A stretch of 64,000 nucleotides of DNA from Euphorbia lathyris. Lineage: Eukaryota; Streptophyta; Magnoliopsida; Malpighiales; Euphorbiaceae. The stretch lies in NCBI RefSeq assembly GCF_963576675.1, contig NC_088910.1, forward strand, positions 106,234,807 to 106,298,806. The letters are read 5' to 3'. Made by a program: the position numbers and the translations under genes. Under the pieces are notes generated by a model, which was given only the letters and a program-made list of their open reading frames with translations, was not told the DNA's origin and did not search any database. Numbering within the stretch: the stretch's first letter is position 1; each line of letters begins with the position of its first letter. Below are positions 51,652-62,028 of the stretch, one piece after another.

Positions 51652-54429
51652 TGTTGGGGTTTAGTGTCCTATAGACAATTGTTGCAGGATACAAACTTAA
51701 TGTAAATGAATTGTTCTTTATGTCATTTGTTTTAATGAGATATATGTTTTATAACTATATAAAGACAATCCCTTTTAAGCACTAAATAAAGTTTAATAAA
51801 AGGAAATCCGTAAGTTTGTTTAAAGTGATTATAAAGTGTTCATACAAGCATGAAGTGAGACAAAACTTTATAATAAACTAATAAACTTAAAACCACCCCA
51901 AGTCAAGTGATATGTTTAGGATTGATATATCACTGTTGAGACTTGTATGTAACAATGTCTTCTGTCCGACAGAAAGCTGATCTCACAAGCTTCATATATA
52001 TAGATATCTGGACAGTTACATAGATCCGATGAAACGTCGTTCATTAGGATTGGGGATCCGATTTGAGATAACAGGATGGGTAGATTCATCCTTGTCGCCT
52101 GTTCATCTCATTGGTATTAATAGGTATAAGTAATCCTCAGACTCAAAGGAATGTTAATTGGTCATCCTGAATTACTGAATGTGAGACTTTGATCCTATGG
52201 TCCCACGATCCTTAACAGAGATGACTCTGGGGTGTGAACTGCAAAGGTTGGGTGTCACAGGAAGTAATGTCAGGGTAGTTATACATTGGATTGAGCATTT
52301 ATCACTCCCGATTAATGGGAGATATATCCAAGGATCGCTTGTGGAAGACTCGACTCTAAATCCTTGCAAGGTGATAGCTTAAGAGTAGAAATACAGATTT
52401 CACTTAACCTATCTATTTGAGTTGACTCGGCCTGTACAAGTAAAACGAACGTCTCGCTATATGTGACTTGACATCACCCATAGTGATAAGATTCAGTTCA
52501 AGGATATAGTTGATAAAGGATCGAATTATACTGTAACTAATACGGAAGGGTTAACGACAGAATCAACCTGTCTTCTTAACGGACTCTGGGGGAATGATGA
52601 CAGACTTGCATATAACATACTCAGTACTGTTATGGGTCCCGCCCATATTTAAAGTCCATTTATTATTAATTTTGGCTTCTTTGAGAAGCTATATTAATGT
52701 GTATTTATTGGAATGAGTTGTATTCATTTAATATAAGTGAAGGAAGAAGAAAAGACACACACAAAAGAGATTTTCGGATTTGGCCTTTCTCTCTTTAGGT
52801 CAGTTCACGTTTTTGTCGATTCCCGGAGATTGAATCGTCGGATCGTCACGATTTTTGGACAGAAGCTTCTAGACATATTGTTCCATGTTCCGACCATTGA
52901 GATTGCCGTTCGGAGGTCGGGAAGGTCTGTTCGGAGTTGGGGCAGATTGTAGACTGATTTCTTCTCTTTCTTGGTATTTGTCTACTTCTTGAAATCTGTT
53001 ATTGTTTCATGATTGTTGGTGGGTTATATACCTTTTGTAAGACTTTATTGGGTTTGTTTTGCCCTCAATTTTATCATAATAAGAGAAGTAGGGTGGACTC
53101 CTCAAAGGTCCCGTGGTTTTTACTCTTCACACCGAAGAGGTTTTCCACGTATAAATCTTGTGTTGTTGATTGTGGTTTTGGATTTCCATTCTTGTGGTTA
53201 TAGTTGCTATTTTGATTTGGACTTGGGTTGTGTTTTGGTTGATTGTTTGTTAGATTGATCTTTGTGGTGTTGTTATTGGTATTCCGCGTATTTGATTGTT
53301 GTTATTGGTAACCCGCATTTTGGGTCCTTCAAGTACATCATTCCGTTATGCAAGGATTAAATATAATTCTTGAAGAAATTAATTTAATAGTTGCATACGG
53401 CCAGAAGTAGTAAGAACCTAATGGATCACACATAAGACTTGGAACCAAAAGAGAGATGGATATGATTAATAGATGGAAGCCCAATTGAGCCCAGTAAGGC
53501 CCATTTATATAGAGGGGGGTCGAAATTTATATATAGTAAATAAGGAATTATTTTAATTCCATTAATCCTAATTTGATTAGGTTTGTGAATTAAATTAATT
53601 AAGAGATAATTAACTTAGGAGCTTTAATTAGATTAATATACTCCTATTATTATCCAATTAGGTTATTTATTATTATCCTAAATGTATTTGATATATTATA
53701 AAATAATAATTAAGAATCCTATTCCGAATGGAATTCCTATTAAGTAACCTATTCCTATCTAACTAGGGTTTAGATACAAGCGACTATATATACCCCCTCC
53801 CTATGAGAATTTCGACTAAGCTAATCCCCTCCCCTTATTGTGATTTTCGAAACCTACATTAAGTAAGAGAGAGTGAATTCGCATCCCCTAGTTCGTGGAC
53901 AAGAATTCATACGGCTTCCGTCAATTGATTAATCTCATCCATCTCTTTTTCTCTTTGATCTTGTGTTGGTTAATTAGAGGCAATCTAATTTGGTTGCATC
54001 TCATAAGGGTTGATTCTAACTTAATCTCACCGTGTTCACGAAAGAAGGAAAAACAATCAAAAGGGAGAAATTCGTTTTTCTTCGCCTACATCAGGTCAGT
54101 TCACTATTTCGCGGATTCCCGGAGATTGAACCGTCGGATCGTCGCGATCTTTGGACAGTAGCTTCTAGACATATTCTTCCACGTTTCCACCGAAGGGATT
54201 GTCGTTAGGAGGTCTGGAAGGTCTATTTCGGATAGGGGCAGATTGGTAAACAGTTTACATCTCCTTTGAAGTCGTGGGCACTTCGTTTGCAAGGGTAGAT
54301 TGATCATCGAAAGGTATTTCTTCTTATCCCTCTTTATATGAAATAACGATTAACGGATCCTATGGTTAAAAGGAAGTAGGCTAAAATTTTTATATTTCCG
54401 CTGCTATACCTTAGCCTTAATTTCCTTCA
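51652..54429 (+). mobile_element. 3' LTR of the middle copia element (contains a solo LTR)
   Basis: 2778 bp, i.e. 2069-bp-class LTR plus a 704-bp insertion and its 5-bp duplication. Ends CTTAATTTCCTTCA followed by the TSD CAACT and the resumed outer RT. Confidence 0.93.
52628..53331 (+). mobile_element. Solo LTR inserted in the 3' LTR
   Basis: Starts TGTTATGGGTCCCGCCC and ends TTTGGGTCCTTCA, flanked by a perfect AGTAC duplication (52623-52627 and 53332-53336). The host LTR is contiguous across this site in the 5' copy (34815-34830). TG...CA ends, a 5-bp TSD and no internal region identify a solo LTR left by LTR-LTR recombination. Its 52790-52950 part closely resembles the U5-side block of the host LTR (CCCGGAGATTGAA, GTCGGATCGTC, TTTTTGGACAG, TTCTAGACATATT), so it belongs to a related copia family. 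Confidence 0.93.
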
Positions 54430-55300
54430 CAACTTACCAGAGACTGGTAAACAAGATTTTTGGGGATGTTATTAGGGATAAGGTGGAAGTATATGTTAAT
54501 TATATGATCGTTAAAAGAAAGTCAGTAGAAGACCATGTAGTGGATTTAGCTAAAGTTTTTGCTACATTACAAAAGCATAACTTGAAACTAAATCCCGAGA
54601 AGTGTACTTTTGGTGTATCATCAGGAAAGTTTTTGGGTTTCATGATTTCGCAGAGGGGAATCGAGGCAGATCCAGACAAAATTCAGGCGATTATCAACTT
54701 GGAGCCACCTAAAAAGATTAACGACGTTCAAAAGTTGAATGGAAAGATAAATGCTTTGGGACGCTTTATTTCTTGTTCGGCAAGAAGATGTATGTCGTTC
54801 TACAAAAGTTTAAATGGGATGAAGAATTTCAAGTGGACCAGCAAATGCCAGGCATCTTTTGAAAAGTTAAAAGAATTTTTGGCAACACCACCACTTCTGA
54901 GCAGGCCCTTGCCGAATGAAACATTATATATATATATTAGTGTTTCAGAGGAGGCAGTTGGCATGGTTCTGGTTAGAGAGGAGGGATCAGAGCAATTTCC
55001 TATTTATTATGTAAGTAGGGTTTTAAGGTCGGCTGAGGTTCGGTATCTGAAGGTAGAAAAATTAGCATTAGGGGTGGTATTTACGGCTCAAAAATTAAGG
55101 CACTATTTTCAGGGCCATTCCATTGTGGTACGAACAGATATGCCACTTCAGAAGGTTTTACAAAGCCCCGAAGCCTCGGGAAGAATTGCTGAATGGGCTC
55201 TAAAACTCACTGAGTTCGATATCCGGTACGAACCAAGAAAGGCTTTCAAGGCTCAGGCCCTGGAGGATTTTTTGGTAGAAATATCGGAGGATACGAATTT
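54430..55300 (+). pseudogene. RT C-terminus and RNase H of the outer Tat element
   Basis: Resumes after the nested copia: YQRLVNKIFGDVIRDKVEVY, then the catalytic box, which reads YVNY at 54492-54503 instead of YVDD. Both catalytic aspartates are thus replaced. Then KHNLKLNPEKCTFGVSSGKF, LGFMISQRGIEADPDKI, and the first RNase H with YVSRVLRSAEVRY, LEKLAL-like KVEKLALGVVF, RHYFQGHSIVVRTDMPL. The frame is open from 54483 to 55472. Confidence 0.9.
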
Positions 55301-55309
55301 AATTCCTGA

Positions 55310-55735
55310 TCAGGCGAAGATTTGGGAAATTTATGTTGATGGCAGTTCGAATAAGGACGGATCGGGAATTGGTGTTTATGTACGAGAACCTCAGGGAATT
55401 AGGTTATGGTATGCGACCTCTTTGAATTTTGCGGCTTCTAATAATGTGGCAGAGTACGAAGCTTTGTTGTAGGGATTTCAAATCTTGAACATTATCAAGC
55501 CGGATAGAGCAGTTTTGAAAAGTGATTCGCAATTAGTAGTTTGCCAGTTAATAGAAAATTTTGACACTCGCACTGAGTCAATGAAAAAATATTTGGTGTT
55601 GGTCAAACATTTGCTGGTGGAATGTAAGGCCGAAGGTCGAAGTCTTGAGGTACAAAGAATTCCAAGGGAAGAAAATGAGGAGGCAGAATACTTAGCGAAG
55701 CTTGCTTCGACCCCAGATGGGTCCAAAGGTTGTGC
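55310..55735 (+). pseudogene. Second (archaeal-type) RNase H of the outer Tat element
   Basis: IWEIYVDGSSNKDGSGIGVY starts an additional RNase H domain characteristic of Tat-lineage elements. It continues NNVAEYEALL, a TAG at 55470-55472, GFQILNIIKPDRAV, SDSQLVVCQLI and REENEEAEYLAKLAST. The catalytic D (VDGSS), E (AEYEAL) and D (SDSQ) are all present. The stop is in the same frame as the flanking text. Confidence 0.88.
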
Positions 55736-57044
55736 TTGTAAAGTTGAACGAATCCTTGCACCGAGTATCAATCAAGTTGAAGCCATAGCCATTGATGAGT
55801 CTTCTGAATGGTATTATCCTATCCTTACTTATTTGGTTACATGTGTTTTACCTGATGATAAGTTGGAGAGTGTAAAGATTCAGAGAAAGTCGGGAAGGTA
55901 TTCGGTTATTGATGGCATTTTATACCGAAGGTCGTTCGACCGACCATGGTTAAAATGTGTTGGGTTCGGTGAAGGAAAGCTTATTCTGCAAGAAATTCAT
56001 AAAGGAATATGCGGAGCACATGAAGGAAGCGATGTTTTGGCAAGAAAGGCACAGCTACATGGGTTTTATTGGCCTCAAATGGTTGCGGACGCTGTGGATT
56101 TGGTTAAAAAATGTGAGTAGTGTCAACAATTTGCACCAATCGTTCAATCACCAGAAGCGGCTATGAGGGTGATTTAGCCAGTATGGCCATTTGCAACTTG
56201 GGGAATTGATATTGTTGGAGCCTTTCCAAAAGCTAAAAATCAGAAGAAATTCTTGATGGTAGCGGTTGATCATTTCACAAAATGGGCAGAGGTCGGAGCA
56301 GTAGCTTCCATCACTTCAACACAAGTTCTAACTTTCGTGGAAAAAATGATTTTTTGCAGGTTCGGTGTCCCTCATACTATCATAACGGATGATGGCAAAT
56401 AGTTCGATTATAAGGTATTTTGGGAATTTTGCAAATCTTTTCATATTAAACTTCGGTTCACTTCATTAACCCATCCATAGAGTAATGGGATGACTGAAGT
56501 AATGAACCGAACCATTGTCCACTGATTGAAGAAATGTTTGGGCAAGACGAAAGTTTCGTGGGTGGAAGAATTACAACACGTCCTATGGGCATATAAAACA
56601 ACTCCACGGGCAGCAACGGGAGAAACACCTTTCTCTCTAACATATGGAGCTGAGGCCTTCGTCCCAGTAGAAATTGGGAGTCTAAGCCCAAGAGCAACGT
56701 ATCATTCCGAAGAAGACAACGAAGTAAGAATGAGGATGAAACTTGACTATCTGAAGGAAAGAAGGGAGCAAGCAACTATTAAAACAACGGTTTATAAACA
56801 GAAAATCAAGGCAACCCATGACAAACGGGTTCGGTCTAGGCAGTTCTTCCAGGGAGATTTGGTAATGAGAAATGTCGAAGCTTTGCAATCTAGACAAGAT
56901 AAAGGAGAGCTGGGGAGAAACTGAGAAGGTCCATTTCGGATTGAGGAATGTGTAGGTACTCATGCCTACAGGCTTTGGGAACTGAATGGAAAGTCTATTC
57001 CTAGAACCTGGAATGCAGTGACATTAAGAAAGTTTTATCAGTAA
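55736..57044 (+). pseudogene. Integrase of the outer Tat element
   Basis: One frame interrupted by several stops. The zinc region is EIHKGICGAHEGSDVL ... KKCE, stop, CQQFAP. The core has WGIDIVGAFPKA (D), ITDDGK, stop, FD (D), and SNGMTEVMNRTI (E), then a stop before LKKCLGKTKVSWVEELQHVL and the tail TPFSLTYGAEAFVPVEIG, TLRKFYQ. Stops lie near 56118, 56164-56176, 56400, 56478 and 56523, and at 56922-56924. The pol frame ends TAA at 57042-57044. No chromodomain follows. Confidence 0.88.
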
Positions 57045-57413
57045 ACCTATCGGAAAGATAGTTTGATTCAGGCTTCATTTAAATGTACTTATCTTTGTAA
57101 GTTCAATAAATATTGTCAAATCCTACCTTTTCAAGTAGTCGATTCAATAAGAATATTCTTTCTATTAATTTTAAGCATCCATAATTAGAGTTACTTAATG
57201 ATTAAATCAGAAAAAGCTAATCCTATGCATGCTAAAAGGATTCTAGCAACAATCATTAAGCAAAAAACATTCTAATTAAGGGTAACAAAATTATAAAGAG
57301 TTTGAACGAAACAAAAATACAAGTACACATTAAAGATCATGAGGATTAGGAAATTCATCAGGATCGGGAACTTCGGGAACATCTTTATGATCCTCTAAAG
57401 GAAACACATTCAC
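57045..57413. other. Spacer between integrase and antisense gene
   Basis: A convergent intergenic spacer inside the Tat element, AT-rich with no ORF of note. 3' ends of both transcripts would fall here. Confidence 0.5.
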
Positions 57414-60000
57414 CTATAAGTCAAAATTAGCATCAAGATATATTTCACGAAGTTGGCGAAGAAAATGGACTCTGAACTTCATGGATAGACTAACTGCTAG
57501 ATCTCGGGCTAGAGCAAGGACTTCAAGTATATCCTGATTCAATCTAGTAATTGATTGAGCAAAGAGAGCAGTATGGAGTAGTCGATCTTCTTTGAGCAAT
57601 TCAATTCTAGCACGAAGTGCCGAATTGGATTCTCTGGCAAGGTTAATACCTTCCTTCAAAAGTTCAGTTCGTCCTTTCTTGGCATCCGTTTCCTCGTGTG
57701 CCTTGGAAAGTAGATGTTCCAAATTTCCACACTTTTCGGACAAGGTATCTAAATCAAGGTTGAGTTCGGCAACTTTATCCTGAGCAGTATTCCTTTCCTT
57801 CAGAACTCCATCATAATCTGCTTGAAGGGTTTGGAGATTGTGCAGTTGCTTTCGGATAAGCTCATCCCTTTGTCGAAGAAGATTATCGAGGTCATCTACA
57901 TCTTTTGCTTTCTACAAGGCGAGTTTTTCCCTCTTCTCGGTAGTGGCTTTTTCCACCCTAGCTTCGTCCAGCTCTTTCTTCAAGACGAAGACCTCTGCAC
58001 CTTGCTTTTGGTTAATTCGATGAAGTTCGCTATACTTTTCAGCAGTGGTCCAGTATTGGTCCACTAAAATAGTAGTAGCAGCTTGATCCTAGAAGGAAAG
58101 GAAAAGTTAAAGACTTAAAGTAAAAATAAGAAAGAGGAAAGAAAAGTAAAGGGAGTTACCAAAGCTTTTCTTTTCAAAACCTCTTCGCAGGCGGAGAGAA
58201 CATTGATCTGTTCAAAGTACTCCGTGTCTTGGGGCATAACCGAAAGATGGGAAATGTCTCTAACCACCCCAAGAATATCAAGTGACACTTGATTCTCAAA
58301 AAGATTCTTCCAGAGCTGCGAAAAAGTTGATTTATTACAAAGGTTTATTTTTAGCAGGTAAGGAATGTGAAAAGAATGGATAGCTTACCTCAGGTCGATC
58401 ATACCATTGAAATTCAAACAGTTCATTCAAATCAACAGTATCAGAAGTCTGATTTACTGTTCGGTAATTTATTCCTTTCACTTTTCTTGGCAGAGGGCTC
58501 ATCGGTAGAGATAGAAATTTCCCTTTTTGTGGGTTTTGTTATCATACCTTCCAGAATGGCACTTTGCTCCATTTCCCTTTCGGTGAACCGCTCCAACCGA
58601 ACGGTTTTTTCAGTATCAAAGACATCAGAATCAGTATCTGAACAAATACCTTCGTTTGAGGCAGGTTTTGGAGCCTGGAAAGAGGAATCAAAGTCCTTCT
58701 TCAAAAGTTAAGGTTGGAATTTTGAAGGCTGAAGGTTGACCTTCGGGGAGGGGGCAATTGGACTTGAATGATCAGGTAGTTGAGTAGAAATCACCATTTC
58801 TACTTCAGCTTCAACCTCCGGAATTTGGGGAGTAGCACCGAAGGAGGTCCAGGCTTCGGAGGAGCGGGTTTCTTCGCTTTATTGGAGGGTGCGGCTTCGA
58901 CTGCCTTCGTAGGCTTAACCTTCACGGTTTGCGGAAGAGTTCTTATTGAAGTGGGAATAGGTGCATCCAAGATTAGAGGTTGATTTTCAGTGGCAGGAGG
59001 TAAATTTTTCTTAGCAGCTTCTTCTCATTTTTGCGCCTTCCTCATTCGATCTAATATGATCGCACGAGTAGACATGGTCAGAATAACCTGCAAGATAAAA
59101 ATAAAAAGAGAATTAAGAATTGAATTGAGAAGATCACCTTCGGTGTCAATAAACATTGGAGTTTTGGGGTATATAATCTCGAATCGCCGAGAGTAAAAGC
59201 AAGTTTGGCCTCGGGTCTGAAGAACTTTCAGCATATCTATGTATTTCCAATCATATTGGTATTCTTCGATAAGAGGGCAAGAATTTTCTTCGGCAGCACA
59301 TAGAGGTCGTTCGGGTTTCCACGATGTGGAAGAGGTGGGATTAGCATTCCATTTGGTGGAGAATGGATATCCACGAACAGCGTAGGGGTTTCTGTTGAGG
59401 TCCAGACCATTGGGTTCAATCCAAAACCATTTCGGTTTGAAATCCTTATGGCTCAAAACTTTGTCTTTAATAAAAGCTCCATGTCTGGTATGATATTTCC
59501 AGTATATCATATCATCGATCACCTTTTTTATAGGCTTCCAGTAAAAACGAAATAGGGGGCCAGTAAGATTCAAACCCAAAATCAAGACAAAACTCATTAA
59601 AACTTAGCAGCTCCAACCAGGCATTTGGGGTAATTTGGGAATGACTAAGATTAAATTCATTTAGTACGGAGACTACACCATCAACAAGGGGAAATGTCAT
59701 TTCCCATTCTAAAAATTGAGAAAAAATTCCTAATTTCAAAGAAGATGGGGGGAAATTGGCTCTTTCATTAGGAGATGGGAGAGATAAAGTCATGGTGTTT
59801 AACCATTCATAACATTCTTTCAAAAGTGCTAGATCATTTTCGGTAAGGATGGATGGTTGGTCTGGAACCCTAGGGTTGATTTTTTGGATTTCTTAGGCAT
59901 ATCAGGACTTTCTTTATCCATCTCTTCTACATGAGGATTCAGAGGAAGAGGTAAGGTTTTAGGTTCACGAACCTTTTTCGTAACAGCTCTAGGTGCCATG
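57414..60000 (-). pseudogene. Antisense gene of the Tat element, spliced, now frame-broken
   Basis: Runs opposite to gag-pol, ahead of the 3' LTR. The likely ATG is at 60000 (MAPRAVTKKVREPKTLPLPL). The N-terminal part (59512-59875) resembles the plant 'putative gypsy-type transposon' domain: LKLGIFSQFLEWEMTFPLVD, LSHSQITPNAWLELLSFNEF. It continues KPKWFWIEPNGLDLNRNPYA, an Ala/Pro/Lys-rich linker, an acidic Ser-rich segment, LNELFEFQWYDRPE, and a long heptad-rich coiled coil (57414-58080). Two GT-AG introns at 58316-58388 (73 nt) and 58089-58159 (71 nt) join frames exactly. Breaks: frame changes near 59878, 59540-59590 and 58480, a TGA after RMRKAQK near 59023 and a TAG at 57913-57915. Function unknown; antisense ORFs are known in Tat, Retand and Grande elements. 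Confidence 0.75.
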
Positions 60001-60286
60001 GAAATAAAAAAAGGAGAAGAAGAACTTACAGTTAAATCACAGAGATGGAAGAGGAGAGCTTTTTTCTGTTTTTTCTTTCTCAAGCGATAAACGAAGAGTT
60101 CTTGACAATGGCGTTTCTTCAGTGTTTGTACGAGTTCTAAGATGGCGGCAGTAATGATGATAAGGCATCAAATTTGTCTTTTTCCAACACGGATGACGTA
60201 AGTAGAGTGGGTGCATTAATGACGAATCAGTAAAAGTAAATCCTAAAGGATATTTTTGAATTAAGTTTTTTTTGGGGGGGGACTCC
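60001..60286. other. Presumed promoter of the antisense gene; PPT before the 3' LTR
   Basis: Upstream side of the antisense ORF. Adjacent to the LTR lies a T-run followed by GGGGGGGGACTCC (60268-60286), the polypurine-tract position for the plus-strand element. No clear TATA for the antisense direction was singled out. Confidence 0.4.
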
Positions 60287-60681
60287 TGATATGGTAAAAT
60301 ATATCGAATAGGCCTCCGGAAGGCCTATAATCTGTCCTTGGGGCCGGCCCAGTTAGGGTCCCCGAAAGGATCCAATAGCGGAATGAAGCTTTAGACCTCA
60401 TAAACACGCTAAGCTCAATTAGAGAGGGAATTTAGGTTCCGGACTAAAAATATGCTGATACATGTACATGAGAGGAAGCTCAAAATGCTATAAATAGAGG
60501 TTGAACATAAGGAGAAAGGTACACATTATTTCTACATTACATTACTCATAATTTCCATCTTAAGCTCATTATTCCCATATTGACTTAAGCTTCGGAGAGG
60601 GTTCACCGGTTACTGGCTCCCTGTCTGACGGTGTTTTGTTTTACATGTTGTAAAGTGTGGTGATTCAATACTACGACATCA
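60287..60681 (+). mobile_element. 3' LTR of the outer Tat element
   Basis: 395 bp, begins TGATATGGTAAAATATATC and ends CTACGACATCA, followed by CCAGG. TATA-type box GCTATAAATAGAGG. About 31 differences from the 5' LTR by eye, mostly transitions. Confidence 0.93.
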
Positions 60682-60686
60682 CCAGG

Positions 60687-60990
60687 ATTTATCCATTAAG
60701 TGATTGTGAGGTGGACCTTTGCACTCATTAGGCACACAATCCGATTTTCTATAAATACAAGGTACATTGCATACTAAAAGGTATTCAATTCATTTTTATT
60801 GCTCACTTAAGCTTTACATACTACTTAGTAATTGTTCCCTTCATTGACTTGGGCATTGGAACGGGATCGTCGATCCTCAGCCCTTCCCTGATTCTTTTTC
60901 TATCTCATTTCAAGCACTAAAAGGTTCCATCAAACTTAACTCAGATTGTATCACATTACCTAGATACAACAGAAAAGAGATCAATTGAGG
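60687..60990 (+). mobile_element. Older gypsy LTR fragment at the insertion site
   Basis: Plus-strand sequence TATAAATACAAGGTACATTG, GCTCACTTAAGC, GATCGTCGATCCTCAGCCCT and CAAGCACTAAAAGG parallels the minus-strand LTR at 16620-17045. It begins right next to the target duplication of the outer Tat element, so that element inserted at or beside this LTR. No internal region follows. Confidence 0.65.
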
Positions 60991-61295
60991 GGCCGGAGAC
61001 CTACTCTGATGCTAAAGTTAAAGGAGTATAGGAAAGGTGAGCACGAAGCAATCATGTTAGGTTCGTCTCCTTAAATATTAGTCATTATATTTCAATATTA
61101 AATTGTACCATAGCTTCTAGATAATTAACGAATTAATTGGGTACATGGATAGAGTTTAGTGGCTAATTCCATACTTTTAGAAGTAATTAAGAGTTTAAGT
61201 AAATTTAAAAAAAAGTTAGATTTTGCAGGATCAAAATGGATAGCTAAGTAAGCAGTCGTGGCCAGTGCAACCCTGTCGCCAACGATCTCTTCGTA
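60991..61295. other. Flanking DNA, probably leader or internal part of a gypsy relic
   Basis: No complete motif was recognised. The last 60 bases (61230-61295) lead into the integrase relic that continues beyond the hAT-like element at 62029. Confidence 0.4.
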
Positions 61296-62028
61296 TAGGG
61301 GTGTTCATCGGTCGGTTCGGTCTGAAAATTGAACCGAACCGAAATAACCAAAAACCGAATAGCCTCAAAAATAAAAACCGAACATAACCAAATAATAATA
61401 AATAACTGAACTGAACCGGCCGAATTATTTCTGTTGGTTCGGTTCAGTTATTCGGTTTTCTTATATTAAAATTTTTCATTAACAATTATTTTTATGTAAG
61501 GTTAATATTACACCTTTAATGATGTTGTTCGGTATTTACTTATATGTACAACAATTTTTATTTTTCTTTTTGGATTAAAAGAAAAAAATAATAGAAAGAA
61601 AAAAAACATAGAAATTTTATGCAAAAATGAAATCAATCTTAATTTCAAATATGAATTAGTGTATAATTGTACTAAATTGGTAGACAAACATTAAATAGAC
61701 CAATAATATAATCAGTTACAGGCAACCCAAAAACTATCATGCTTAATAAAGATTCTAATAATATAATTCTAAATCAAATATAACTTAGAATAATAAATAT
61801 CATACACTAATTATATAATAAATATAATTTCTAATTATATTTAATTTATTTCGGTCTGTTCGGTTAATTCGGTAGTTTTGATTTAAAAATCGAACCGACC
61901 GAAATTACCGAAATATTATAAAAATAAAACCGAAACCGAACCTAATAGACCGAACATCGAACCGGAAAAACCGAAATTGATCGGTTCGGTCGGTTATTTC
62001 GGTTCGGTTCGATTTTTGAACACCCCTA
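61296..62028. mobile_element. Non-autonomous hAT-like element, 733 bp, perfect 8-bp TSD
   Basis: TIRs: TAGGGGTGTTCATCGGTC on the left, complement of TAGGGGTGTTCAAAAATCGA on the right. Flanked by TCTTCGTA at 61288-61295 and 62029-62036. Both ends contain arrays of CGGTTCGGT and ACCGAACCGAA subterminal motifs, as is usual for this abundant plant hAT type. The middle is AT-rich and non-coding. Confidence 0.9.

Larger units (their letters stand above)
33845..54429 (+). mobile_element. Middle element: Angela/BARE-like Ty1/copia, nested
   Basis: LTRs start TGTTGGGGTTTAGTG and end CTTAATTTCCTTCA, with a perfect TSD CAACT at 33840-33844 and 54430-54434. Order: LTR, initiator-Met PBS, 1.8-kb leader, gag, integrase, RT, RNase H, PPT, LTR. 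About 9.5 kb without its own two insertions. The RNase H end (AKEAVWIRKFI, YCDNNGAIAQAKEPRSH, VADPLTKPL) and LTRs of about 2 kb fit the Angela/BARE lineage. Gag is shifted, the protease core is missing, and stops occur in integrase and between RT and RNase H, so it is non-autonomous. Confidence 0.93.
30452..60681 (+). mobile_element. Outer Tat-lineage Ty3/gypsy element, 30.2 kb including nested insertions
   Basis: Bounded by 395-bp LTRs beginning TGATATGG and ending GACATCA. Flanks are CTAGG (30447-30451) and CCAGG (60682-60686), a 5-bp target duplication with one transition. Without insertions it is about 9.6 kb. Order: LTR, gag, protease, RT, RNase H, a second (archaeal-type) RNase H, integrase, a long 3' region with an antisense gene, LTR. 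The second RNase H, gag type and antisense ORF place it in the Tat/Retand group. Stops, frameshifts and a lost RT active site make it dead. LTRs differ at roughly 31 sites by eye. Confidence 0.93.

Noticed and set aside
59085..59145. Possible third intron in the antisense gene (GAAG|GTGATC ... TTGCAG|GTT)
   Set aside because: The frame is open through the whole segment and splicing there would put the next exon out of frame, so the sites are probably coincidental.
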